The notes under the pieces are model-generated. The model searched no databases and was not told the DNA's origin. It saw nothing but the letters and a program-made list of their open reading frames with translations. From Actinomycetota bacterium (GTDB taxonomy: Bacteria; Actinomycetota; Geothermincolia; Geothermincolales; RBG-13-55-18), in the NCBI GenBank assembly GCA_014360655.1, contig JACIXC010000011.1:1-64000 (forward strand): DNA of 64,000 nt, given 5' to 3'. The position numbers and the translations under genes are program-made. Shown here in pieces: positions 16,634 through 24,665 of the stretch (position 1 is the stretch's first letter; each line of letters begins with the position of its first letter).

Positions 16634-17742
16634 CCCCCTATCCTCTCCAGGAAGGCCTGTATGCGCGTGCGTATGCGCCCCAGGTCGGCGCCCGACCCGT
16701 ACTCCTTCTCCAGCACCAGGACGGGTATCCCCGCCTCCTCCAGGTCCAGGCGCAGGCGCACGTTCTCCACGCCGTGCAGGTCGCAGAACTTGTTATGCAC
16801 CAGGACCGCCCCGTCCACGCGCGCCCGCCTCGCCGTACGCAACACGTAGTCGAGGCGCGTGGCGTAGTCGTCGAACATGCGGGGGCAGAGAAGGTGCTTC
16901 AGGTAGGCCTCGGCCAGCGCGTGAATGGGGTCGCCGGCGAGGCGCGGCAGGTTCCAGAAAGCCCTGGTGCCGTAACAGAGCGCGTCGCTCACCACTAGTC
17001 CCCCCACGTCCTCGATCTCCCCCACCAGCGCCAGCTCGTCCGTGGCGCTGCCGGCCAGCAGGAGGCGGGCGCGGTAGCCGCGGACCTCGTTCCTTTCGCT
17101 CTCTTCCAGGAATCGCGCCAGGTAGTCCTCGAACACCGCCGGCGGCAGGGAAGACTCGAGGAGGATGACGGCCATGGCCTGCCTGCCGGTGAGGGCGGGC
17201 CTCTCCCCCTCGCGCAGGGAGAAGAGCTCGCGCAGCTTTTCCCGCGTGCGGTTGCTCCTCTCCATGGCCTCCGCGAGGGAAGCGTCGCTTATATCGACCT
17301 GGAAGTGGCGTCCCAGCGCCTCGCGGAAGAGCTCCAGCTCCTCCGCGAAGAACTCCAGCGCCTCCTCGCTGACCGTGTGGGGAACCCGCAGGTAATGGAA
17401 GAACGCGGGATCCTTCGCGTACTGCCAGTCTTCGAACATGCCGCGCAGGTGGTCGCAGCCGTTGTTCTCCACCAGGCCGTCCAGGAAGTCGTAGGTGCCG
17501 TCGAGGCCCAGTTGCAGGCAGGCGCGGCAGAAGCCGCAGTTGAAGCGGGAGAGGTAAGCGTCGGCGAGCTCGCGCTCGGGCTTGCCCAGGGCCCTTATGC
17601 GGTAGGGGAGTATGCCCGCCGCGTCCATGATCTCCCGCGGCGTGGCCACGCAGGTATAGCCGACGATGCGACCTCCCGCCCGCCTCCATTCCTCGAGGTG
17701 GCTGTTCAGGATATCACCGGCCAGCCTGATGGCATCCTCCAT
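16630..17742 (-). CDS. HgdB/BcrC-like 2-hydroxyacyl-CoA dehydratase family subunit (small)
   Basis: The 370-residue first gene of the operon has YTCVATPREIMDAAGILPYR (30-48), a Cys cluster FNCGFCRACLQ (C69, C72, C75) and NGCDHLRG with C96, and VHNKFCDLHGVEN near residue 320. These are the cluster and fold motifs of the BcrC/HgdB superfamily. ATG 17742 with GGGAGGGAGAGG upstream is preferred over the 19-residue longer frame. Together with the next gene it gives two non-identical subunits, as in class I benzoyl-CoA reductase. Confidence 0.87.
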   Translation of the reverse strand: MEDAIRLAGDILNSHLEEWRRAGGRIVGYTCVATPREIMDAAGILPYRIRALGKPERELADAYLSRFNCGFCRACLQLGLDGTYDFLDGLVENNGCDHLRGMFEDWQYAKDPAFFHYLRVPHTVSEEALEFFAEELELFREALGRHFQVDISDASLAEAMERSNRTREKLRELFSLREGERPALTGRQAMAVILLESSLPPAVFEDYLARFLEESERNEVRGYRARLLLAGSATDELALVGEIEDVGGLVVSDALCYGTRAFWNLPRLAGDPIHALAEAYLKHLLCPRMFDDYATRLDYVLRTARRARVDGAVLVHNKFCDLHGVENVRLRLDLEEAGIPVLVLEKEYGSGADLGRIRTRIQAFLERIGG

Positions 17743-17862
17743 GCCTCTCCCTCCCTTCACGCCGCGCGGGCGCGGATGTGCCTGCCCGCGATGCGTCACG
17801 GCCTGCCTGGCCGCATGAGAAAGCGCCGCAGCCGAATTATCTCACGAGAATTGTATGAGCTC

Positions 17863-17892
17863 ATTTTATGTTTGCGCCATGACGCACAACAA
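17863..17892 (-). promoter_or_regulatory. Candidate promoter of the minus-strand reductase operon
   Basis: On the minus strand TTGTTG (17892-17887), an 18-base spacer and TAAAAT (17868-17863) lie about 120 bases before the first gene. The match is moderate. It is the most AT-rich part of the 375-base gap 17743-18117. Confidence 0.35.
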
Positions 17893-17908
17893 GTGGGGAT
17901 ATCCCGAC

Positions 17909-17982
17909 GGCGACGGTAGGGTTTTCCCGCCGGCGACGGTTTCCCTCCGGCGACGGTTTCCCTCCGGCGATGATTTCCCGCC
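17909..17982. repeat. Short tandem repeat, 17-bp unit
   Basis: Units beginning GGCGACGGT occur at 17909 (23 bases), 17932, 17949 and, with two changes, 17966. The central two are identical: GGCGACGGTTTCCCTCC. The array lies in the intergenic space between the reductase operon and the AIM24-like gene and shows no ribosome binding site or sensible ORF. Confidence 0.75.
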
Positions 17983-18117
17983 GGCCCCGGGACTCGCCCC
18001 CTGGGAGCCCCGCCTTGCCGCCTTGAGATACCGCGGGATAACGCGCGACGGGACGGAATCCGGGGCGTCGCCCGCCGACCCGATGGGCGTCCCGCTGCGC
18101 GGGCGGCCTCTCGAGGC

Positions 18118-19047
18118 CTATTGCTTGAGCAGGCCTCCCAGGATGCCTCCCGCAGGTCCGCTGCCCCCGGACTTCGGTTGCTGCAGGCTGGTCTTGGGGG
18201 CTTCCTCGCTCGGCTGCACCACCACGTAGCCATCCCCCTGGAAGGCGAGCTGGAAGAGCTCGCCGTGGGTGGAGCCGAATATCCCCTTGAGGCTGGTGAG
18301 GTTGGCGTCCATGTGTATGGTTGGGTTCAGGCTCTGCGACCAGGCGATGGTGGCGTTGGGGTCCGTGAAGGTGGGTTGGTCGGGGGTGACCCTGAGGGTC
18401 ATGGGCTCTCCCTTGGAGATGAGGGCGAGGTAGCCTGTGCCCTGCAGTTCCACGGTCCAGAGACCGCCCGAAAGCATCCCTGCGGCACCTTTTATCATCT
18501 TGATGTCCCACGAGATGCTGGGGGTGAAGGCCAGCAGGTTGAGGGCCTCCACGGTGATGGACTCGTTGTTGAGATAGAGGAGCACGATGTCGTTGGCGGC
18601 GTCTGCCAGGAAGAGGTCTCCCGTGCCCTGGGCCAGCATGAGGGTGAAGGATTCGCCGGAAATGGCCTTCTTCACCCACTTGTCAATACCGCCGCTGCCC
18701 TGGCGCGTGAAGCTTATCTGCCCCTGGTAGGCGATCATGGAACCGGCCTTGGCCAGCACCTGCCCCCCGCAGGCGGCCATGTTCACGCGCAACAGTTTCT
18801 TGCTCTGCAGGTTGAAGGCGTTGGGGCTCTCCACTTCCATGGACTCCTTGACCAGCGCCGCGAGGGAAGTGGGTGCGAGCTCGGGGCGAACGGCGGACGG
18901 CGACGGCGCGGCTGCCGCCGGCGGCGGCGCGGATGCGGCGGGAGCCGCGGCCGCGGCAGAGGCGGAAGCGTCCTTCAGTGACTGTCCGCAGAAACGGCAG
19001 AACGCCGCACTCTCCGGGTTATCCTGGTTACACCGGGGACACAACAT
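18118..19047 (-). CDS. AIM24-family protein with N-terminal zinc ribbon
   Basis: The 309-residue product begins with a zinc-ribbon, CPRCNQDNPESAAFCRFCG (Cys 3, 6, 17, 20), followed by an Ala/Pro-rich linker to about residue 60. An AIM24-type beta-rich domain then follows, with LLRVNMAACGGQVLAKAGSM, repeated hydrophobic strands, LQGTGYLALISKGEP and GDGYVVVQPSEE. The AIM24 domain is widespread in bacteria but has no firm molecular role. It ends in a Gly-rich tail. GGAGAGGAGG precedes the ATG. It is transcribed alone. Confidence 0.8.
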   Translation of the reverse strand: MLCPRCNQDNPESAAFCRFCGQSLKDASASAAAAAPAASAPPPAAAAPSPSAVRPELAPTSLAALVKESMEVESPNAFNLQSKKLLRVNMAACGGQVLAKAGSMIAYQGQISFTRQGSGGIDKWVKKAISGESFTLMLAQGTGDLFLADAANDIVLLYLNNESITVEALNLLAFTPSISWDIKMIKGAAGMLSGGLWTVELQGTGYLALISKGEPMTLRVTPDQPTFTDPNATIAWSQSLNPTIHMDANLTSLKGIFGSTHGELFQLAFQGDGYVVVQPSEEAPKTSLQQPKSGGSGPAGGILGGLLKQ

Positions 19048-19278
19048 CTCGAAAACCTCCTCTCCTTTCCGGATGGACCCATCAACTTCGCGTCGCTCCG
19101 TCGGCGCCGGTTATTATGTCGGCACGACGCGGGGCGGACTGGACACGCTCCGCATCGAAGCGCGACGCGGCGCCGGCGCCCGGCCGTGACGGCGCAAGCC
19201 TCTCCCTCGCGCAACTTCGCCCTCGCGGCGGTCACGGGGGCTGAACCACCGCACTGTGCAAGGGTCAAAACCCGTATC

Positions 19279-19860
19279 TCAGACCTCCGTGCTCGACCTC
19301 GCGAGCGTCCTGCCGTGGTTGTCGGTGAAGACGAAGACGAGCTCGCCGCGGGGGTCGAAGGCGCCGCGCTCCACCAGGACGAGATGGTACGGGCTGGTGA
19401 GGACCTGTGCCGTGAAGGCCCCCTCCTCGGGCTCGCTCACCTCGACCTCCACGCGCACCTCGCCGCCGAGCTGCTCGGCGCGCGCTATGGAAATGGCGTA
19501 TCCGGCGCTGTTCTTCGCCCCCTGCATTGCCGCCAGGACCAGGTAGCGCTCGAAGTCCACGTCCCGCTCCGGCAGCTGCAGGCCCGCCAGGTAGAGCAGG
19601 TTCTGGAGCTCCTCGTCCCCGCCGATGACCACGCATTCCGGGGCCTCGTCCTCCTGGTTCTGGTGGTCAAAACGCCCGTACTCGCTTGCGGTTCCCTGCG
19701 CCAGGGTCTGCATGGGGATCGCCCTGGCCTCCGCCGCCCGTGGCTCTCCCTCAACCGGGACCGCTTCGCCTCCCGTGCCCCCGCCGCAGCCGGCGGCGAG
19801 GAGAAGGGAGAGGCAGAGCGACAAGAACGTGCCGAGAAAGGTGCCTCCAGCCGGTCGCAT
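19279..19860 (-). CDS. Lipoprotein with PrcB-like C-terminal domain
   Basis: The 193-residue product has a hydrophobic signal (about 8-23) and lipobox LAAGC, so it should be anchored outside the membrane. The C-terminal 100 residues, with RYLVLAAMQGAKNSAGYAIS, a beta stretch and LTSPYHLVLVERG, match the PrcB_C pattern found in several secreted proteins. Function is unknown. Nothing in the neighbours defines a partner protease. Confidence 0.65.
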   Translation of the reverse strand: MRPAGGTFLGTFLSLCLSLLLAAGCGGGTGGEAVPVEGEPRAAEARAIPMQTLAQGTASEYGRFDHQNQEDEAPECVVIGGDEELQNLLYLAGLQLPERDVDFERYLVLAAMQGAKNSAGYAISIARAEQLGGEVRVEVEVSEPEEGAFTAQVLTSPYHLVLVERGAFDPRGELVFVFTDNHGRTLARSSTEV

Positions 19861-20140
19861 ACGTGCCTCACCTCACCGTTGCCGTCTCTGTTCCTCACCC
19901 CCTATTATGATGCATCTGCCGGGTGCGGGTAACCGGGCCGCGCAGAACGGCGGCGGAGGGCCCCCGCTTCCAAGTCTGCATGCATGGCAAGTCGGGGGCG
20001 AAAGCACGTGGCGGTGCGCGTGGCGCCGTCGGGGAGAAAAGGCCGCGCGGAGATTGTTCCCCGCGGAAATATGTTATTATTTATGCGGCATCGACGGCCG
20101 AGCCCGTGCAAGCCGGGAGGCGAGCCGTGAAGAACGCCGC

Positions 20141-20171
20141 TTGGTGGCCCGCAGGGCATGCGGTATATAAT
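20141..20171 (+). promoter_or_regulatory. Candidate promoter before the dehydrogenase-hydratase pair
   Basis: TTGGTG (20141-20146), a 19-base spacer and a perfect TATAAT (20166-20171). It would give a leader of about 140 bases. It lies within the 459-base divergent gap 19861-20319, whose other content is a second AT-rich patch at 20069-20085 and no gene. Confidence 0.45.
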
Positions 20172-20319
20172 CATATGGAGCTCACAGGGAGCCATTTCTG
20201 CCGCATGGCGGTAGCGGGTGGGATGAGCTAGCCCGGGCGTTTAACGCACGCCTGTGCATGAGAGTGCGAAGTCGGGGTCCAGGGGGCGCGTCCCCCGCAG
20301 TAAGGAAAGGAGAGGGTTT

Positions 20320-21231
20320 ATGTCGGAGGTAAGATTTGACGATCGAGTCGCAGTAGTGACCGGGGCCGGCGGCGGCCTGGGTAGGGAATATGCCCTGCTC
20401 CTTGCCAGCCGCGGCTGCAAGGTGGTGGTCAACGACCTGGGCGGCGCCATGGACGGCACGGGTTCGGGGACCACCGCCGCCGAGAAAGTGGTGCAGGAGA
20501 TCAAGGACGCCGGCGGGGAGGCCGTGCCCAACTTCGACAGCGTGGCGGACTGGGAGAGCGCGCAGAACATCATCAAGACCGCCATCGACAACTATGGGCG
20601 CATCGACATCCTCATCAACAATGCCGGCATCCTGCGCGACAAGAGCTTCCTGAAGATGGAGCTCGAGGACTACGAGAAGGTCATGGCCGTCCACCTCAAC
20701 GGGTCCTTCTACTGCTGCAAGGCGGCCTGGCCCTACATGAGGGACAACAACTACGGCCGCATCGTTTCCGCCGCCTCCGCCGCCGGCGTGTACGGGAACT
20801 TCGGCCAGGCCAACTACGGCGCCGCCAAGATGGGCATCATAGGCCTCACGCACGTCCTCAAGCAGGAGGGTGCGAAGTACAACATCAAGGCCAACGTCAT
20901 CGTCCCCATCGCCGGGACGCGCATGACGGCCACCGTGCTTCCTCCCAACATCGTCGAGATCCTGAAGCCCGAGTACGTCGCCCCCATGGTGGTGTGGGCC
21001 TGCTCCGAGAACTGCAATTTCTCCGGTTATACCTTCACCGCGGGTGCCGGGTACTTCAGCCGCACCGCCTTCATCGAGGGCCCGGGCGTCTATTTCGACA
21101 TCTCGCAGCCCATCACCCTCGAGATGATCGACGAGAACATCGACAAGATCGTCACCCTGGAGGGCGGCACCACCTTCGAGAACGCCGCCGAGCAGACCGC
21201 CAAGGCCCTTGCCAAGATGAACCTGGGCTGA
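20320..21231 (+). CDS. Short-chain dehydrogenase, (R)-3-hydroxyacyl-CoA dehydrogenase (MFE-2) type
   Basis: The 303-residue SDR enzyme has VVTGAGGGLGREYALLLASRG for NAD(P) binding, VNDLGG after strand 2, NNAGILRDKSF, and the catalytic Ser-Tyr-Lys set in SAASAAGVYGNFGQANYGAAK. The DLGGAMDGTGSG segment and the long C-terminal region are characteristic of the dehydrogenase part of multifunctional enzyme type 2, which acts on 3-hydroxyacyl-CoA. ATG 20320 follows AAAGGAGAGGG. The MaoC gene 53 bases downstream supplies the matching hydratase activity. Confidence 0.85.
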   Translation: MSEVRFDDRVAVVTGAGGGLGREYALLLASRGCKVVVNDLGGAMDGTGSGTTAAEKVVQEIKDAGGEAVPNFDSVADWESAQNIIKTAIDNYGRIDILINNAGILRDKSFLKMELEDYEKVMAVHLNGSFYCCKAAWPYMRDNNYGRIVSAASAAGVYGNFGQANYGAAKMGIIGLTHVLKQEGAKYNIKANVIVPIAGTRMTATVLPPNIVEILKPEYVAPMVVWACSENCNFSGYTFTAGAGYFSRTAFIEGPGVYFDISQPITLEMIDENIDKIVTLEGGTTFENAAEQTAKALAKMNLG

Positions 21232-21284
21232 CGCGAAGCGGGCGTGGCGCGTGAAGGCAAGCGTAGAGAGAGGGGGTTGAAAAC

Positions 21285-22133
21285 ATGCCTATCGACCTGT
21301 CGGTAATCGGAAAGGAGCTGCCGCCCCTCGCTTACAACTACACCACCAGGGACGTCATCCTCTACGCCCTGGGAGTGGGAGCGGGCCTGCGGCCCGAGGA
21401 GCTGAAGTTCGTCTACGAGAACGGGCTCGAGGTGCTGCCCACCTTCGGCGTCATACCGCCTTTCCCGGCCCTCATGGGCCTGGTGGGCGTGGAGGGCATC
21501 GACATCAACCTGGTCATGCTCCTCCACGGGGAGCAGTACATGGAGGTGCGGCGCCATCCCATCCCCGTGCAGGGCAGCCTGACCTCCAAGCCGAAGATCG
21601 CCGCCGTCTACGACAAGACCAAGGGAGCCCTCATCGAGCTGGACGTGGACACGGTGGACGAGAACGGCGAGGTGATCTTCTTCAACAAGTTCGGCACCTT
21701 CATCCGCGGTGAGGGCGGCTTTGGGGGCGAGCGCGGCCCCGAGCCCGGCAACGAGCCTCCGGACAGGGCGCCCGACAAGGTGGTGGAGGAGGCCACCCTG
21801 CCCACGCAGGCGATGATCTACCGTCTCTCGGGCGACTACAACCCGCTGCACATCGATCCCAACATCGCGGCCATGGCGGGGTACGATAAGCCCATCCTGC
21901 ACGGGCTCTGCACCTTCGGTTTCGTCGGCCGGGCGGTGCTGCGCGAGTTCTGCGGCGACGATCCCAAGAAGTTCAAGGCCATCAAGGTGCGCTTCAGCCG
22001 CCACGTCTTCCCGGGCGAGACCATCGTCACCGAGATGTGGAAGGAATCCGACGACAAGATCATCGTGCGGGCCTCCACCAAGGAGCGCGGCGAGTACTGC
22101 CTTACCAACGCCGCCGTGTGGCTCAACCCGTAA
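21285..22133 (+). CDS. MaoC-like (R)-specific enoyl-CoA hydratase (hydratase 2)
   Basis: The 282-residue protein is a double-hotdog hydratase 2. The catalytic Asp/His motif occurs in LSGDYNPLHIDPNIAAMAGY with HGLCTFG after it. The N-terminal half is a degenerate hotdog starting VIGKELPPLAYNYTTRD. Such enzymes interconvert trans-2-enoyl-CoA and (R)-3-hydroxyacyl-CoA. With the adjacent SDR it makes two of the activities of an MFE-2 enzyme on separate chains. A terminator follows at 22155-22184. Confidence 0.9.
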   Translation: MPIDLSVIGKELPPLAYNYTTRDVILYALGVGAGLRPEELKFVYENGLEVLPTFGVIPPFPALMGLVGVEGIDINLVMLLHGEQYMEVRRHPIPVQGSLTSKPKIAAVYDKTKGALIELDVDTVDENGEVIFFNKFGTFIRGEGGFGGERGPEPGNEPPDRAPDKVVEEATLPTQAMIYRLSGDYNPLHIDPNIAAMAGYDKPILHGLCTFGFVGRAVLREFCGDDPKKFKAIKVRFSRHVFPGETIVTEMWKESDDKIIVRASTKERGEYCLTNAAVWLNP

Positions 22134-22154
22134 GCACGAAACGGACGCACGAGA

Positions 22155-22184
22155 AGGGGGCGGGGAATCCCGCCCCCTCTTTCT
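22155..22184 (+). terminator. Terminator after the MaoC gene
   Basis: AGGGGGCGGG (22155-22164), loop GAAT and CCCGCCCCCT (22169-22178) form a perfect 10-bp stem followed by a pyrimidine/T-rich tail. It sits between convergent genes. Confidence 0.75.
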
Positions 22185-22224
22185 ATCTTTCCCGGCCTAC
22201 GAAACGGGGAGTGCCATGGGGGCA

Positions 22225-23226
22225 TCATCCCTGGGGGACGAAGCCCTCCTCGCGAACCGCCACCAGCGAGATGGCCTCCTCGGGACAGGTGACCATGCAC
22301 AGCCCGCACCCCATGCACTTCTCCGGGTCCACGACGCTCACCTGCGCCCCCTCCTCGCCGCCGAGCGAGAGGGCGTCGAAGAAGCAGCGCTCCAGGCAGG
22401 TACCGCAACCGCTGCATTTCTGCGTGTCCACCTGCGCCTGGAAACGGCTGGGATCGCAGAGGTTTATGCCCTTCGAGATGAGGGTGAAGGACATGCAGCA
22501 GTCGTCGCAGCAGTTGCATATGAAATGGAAATCCTTGGACCGGTTCATGGTCACGTGTACCAGGCCGGCTTCCTCGGCCTCGCGGATGATGCGCAACGCC
22601 TCATCCACGTCCACCTCGCGGCCGCTGCCCCTCTCCAGGGTATACTCGGCCGCCTTCCCCACCTGCAGGCATACCTCGACGGGTTTGCCGCACTTTCCGT
22701 CGATGAGGCGGCAGGTGCACTTGGTCACCGCCAGCCTTCCGGCGCCGCGTATGATCGCCTCCACGTCGTCGAAGGCAAGGATGCGCGAGCGCGCATCCAC
22801 CGGCTGCTGCACGGTGATCACGCGCGAGAAGGGCTTCGGCAGCAACTGCGAGACCATGCGTGCGAATTCGGGCCACTCCTCGGCCATGAAGCGCTTCCAG
22901 AGCCGGTGATACTCCTCTGGCGCCTCCGGCCAGAGGATGGAGGCGTCGTGGAACTGCGCTATGTCGCGGCACATGCGATATACGGTGCCCTCCGGTCTTT
23001 GCGACTTGAAGACCAGGCCCTTGCGGAAGAGGACGGAAAGCCTTTCCTCCATCTCGCCCGCGTCCACCCCGAGTTTCTGCGCCAGCTCCTCCGCCGTACC
23101 CGGGGTGGCAAGAAGCGTTCGCGCCTCCTCCTCGTCGGCGATCATGCGGAAGAGCTCGGGTATGAGCTTGCTCTGGGGCATGAGCACGCGGGTGGCGAGC
23201 TGCTGGTAGAGGTCCTCTTCGTTCAT
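22225..23226 (-). CDS. 4Fe-4S ferredoxin protein with N-terminal helical/winged-helix region
   Basis: The 333-residue protein has a Met/Glu-rich N-terminal part resembling a winged helix (about 35-85, with ATPGTAEELAQKLGVDAGEM), a middle Cys-rich part (CTCRLIDGKCGKPVEVC; CNCCDDCC) and two C-terminal 4Fe-4S clusters, CSGCGTCLERC and CMGCGLCMVTCP. This arrangement fits a family of electron-transfer proteins common in strict anaerobes, whose partner is unknown. ATG 23226 is chosen for its AAAGGGG upstream; the longer frame has no such signal. Confidence 0.8.
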   Translation of the reverse strand: MNEEDLYQQLATRVLMPQSKLIPELFRMIADEEEARTLLATPGTAEELAQKLGVDAGEMEERLSVLFRKGLVFKSQRPEGTVYRMCRDIAQFHDASILWPEAPEEYHRLWKRFMAEEWPEFARMVSQLLPKPFSRVITVQQPVDARSRILAFDDVEAIIRGAGRLAVTKCTCRLIDGKCGKPVEVCLQVGKAAEYTLERGSGREVDVDEALRIIREAEEAGLVHVTMNRSKDFHFICNCCDDCCMSFTLISKGINLCDPSRFQAQVDTQKCSGCGTCLERCFFDALSLGGEEGAQVSVVDPEKCMGCGLCMVTCPEEAISLVAVREEGFVPQG

Positions 23227-23508
23227 CTTGTACCCCTTTCCTCCATCCTCCGCTGTCGATACTGCCGCCCACATTATACCCCGCGGGAGAGAACGTTTCC
23301 GACAGGCACGGCCTGCAGCCCCCGGTGCCCTCCGTGCGTGCGTTAAGTAATACGAGGCAGGTGGTGGTGCCGCTCGCCTGTGACGTGCCGCGGCGTCGCC
23401 GACAGCGGGTCCGCCGCGCCGGGACCGTCACGACACGAGCGGCGGAGGCCTCGCGCTCTTTTCAGCCCGCGGCACGGTCGTACGGGAGGATCGTGGCCGG
23501 AACGGGCG

Positions 23509-24042
23509 TCAGTGGCCGTGGCTCTCCTGCGGCGGCACCTGTGTCTCCGTTTCCGGCGCCGCTCCGTGGTCGGCCTCCGTTTCGCCCTCGTGCTCCGCGG
23601 CGCCCTCCCCGGCATTCTCGCCGTCGCTTTCCTCGCCGTGCGCGGACGCGGCTTCCTCGCCGTGTTCACCGCTTGCGGGGAGTAGGGCGTCCGCCGCCTC
23701 GCGGCAGGCGCCGGAGAGGTTGCGCAAGAGTTCCAGCAGGCTGGATTGCAGCTCCTCGCGTCCCGCAGGGACCCTCACGTGCGAGAGTTCCCGCGCGCCC
23801 TCCTCGAGCAGGTCGGCCATCTGCGACCATGCTTCTGCAGCCCGCTCTCCTTCTTCCGCGTGGTCCTCACGGGCTATCCCCGCGACGACATCCTGCAGCT
23901 TCCCGGAGAGGCGCTCGCTCAGCTCGTGGATCTCCCTCTCGTAGGAATCATCCGATGCGCTTCCGCAGCCGGCAAGAAGGAAGATAGAGAGCGCCGCGCA
24001 AAGGAGAAAGAGAGCGCTCGCCCTCACGCCCTTTTTTCCCAT
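23509..24042 (-). CDS. Small lipoprotein with His/Glu-rich C-terminus
   Basis: The 177-residue product starts at ATG 24042 and has a signal (about 7-26) with lipobox LLAGC. A helical middle part (about 34-120) is followed by an acidic tail containing repeated His residues (GEHGEE, SAHGEE, AEHEGE, ADHG and a final SHGH). The tail could bind metal ions, but this is only a composition argument. No family is recognised. It is divergent from the PHA operon. Confidence 0.7.
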   Translation of the reverse strand: MGKKGVRASALFLLCAALSIFLLAGCGSASDDSYEREIHELSERLSGKLQDVVAGIAREDHAEEGERAAEAWSQMADLLEEGARELSHVRVPAGREELQSSLLELLRNLSGACREAADALLPASGEHGEEAASAHGEESDGENAGEGAAEHEGETEADHGAAPETETQVPPQESHGH

Positions 24043-24351
24043 CGTCCGTTCACCCCTTCTCATGCGTCCTCGCAACCCGGCCTGGGTCATAGACCCGGCT
24101 TGGGCCATAGTATACATGATGCGGGGTGGTAGCGGGGAATGACGCGGGGCGGGAGCGGGGCCCGGCGGATGCGCGGAGAGGGGCTCCCGGGTGCAGCTTG
24201 CTCGTGTTTGCGCCGGGCCGGGCGGTGGAATCATATCTAAAGGATGTCGCAGGGACCGTGAAGCCCGGGAAAGAGTCTAAACAAACCGAGGTTACTGCCG
24301 AATATATATGGAGTGGTCAGCGGCTTTGTCCGCCGGAGGAAAGGGGGAGAA
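24043..24351. other. Divergent intergenic region before the PHA operon
   Basis: This 309-base region holds a 17-base direct repeat, CCCGGCYTGGGYCATAG, at about 24076-24092 and 24095-24111. AT-rich patches occur near 24112-24118 and 24303-24309, but no well-spaced -35/-10 pair was found for either gene. No further ORF is supported. Confidence 0.5.
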
Positions 24352-24615
24352 ATGGATCCCAAGATGATGCAAAAGATGATGCTGGAGGGGATGCGTACCG
24401 CCATGCGCATGTCTTTCGACACCATCTCCTCCCTGCAGGAGCAGATGGAGAAGATGTGGAGGATGTTCCTCGAGCAGAGCGGGGACCTGCAGAAGGAGGG
24501 CGAGAAGGTCCTCGCCGAATGGCTGGAGAACCTGCGCAAGGGGCGGGAAGAGGTGCGGCGCAACCTGGAGGACGGTTTGCGCAAGATGGAGGAGATCCTG
24601 GGGAAGGAGCAGTGA
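24352..24615 (+). CDS. Small helical protein, phasin-like, in PHA operon
   Basis: The 87-residue product starts at ATG 24352 after AAGGGGGAG. It is almost entirely amphipathic helix: MDPKMMQKMMLEGM, then ISSLQEQMEKMWRMFLEQS and a Glu/Lys/Arg heptad-like end. It has no Cys or membrane segment. Position directly before phaE and phaC suggests a granule-associated or synthase-associated helix protein (phasin or PhaE-like), but identity rests on context and composition. Confidence 0.65.
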   Translation: MDPKMMQKMMLEGMRTAMRMSFDTISSLQEQMEKMWRMFLEQSGDLQKEGEKVLAEWLENLRKGREEVRRNLEDGLRKMEEILGKEQ

Positions 24616-24665
24616 CCGGCGTCCCGCGCCGGTGTCGGTCCCGGGTCGGGGGTGAGGAGGAGAAG

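Noticed and set aside
17796-18233. Coding frames across the 17-bp repeat
   Set aside because: They lack ribosome sites and consist of repeat-derived Gly/Pro/Arg sequence.
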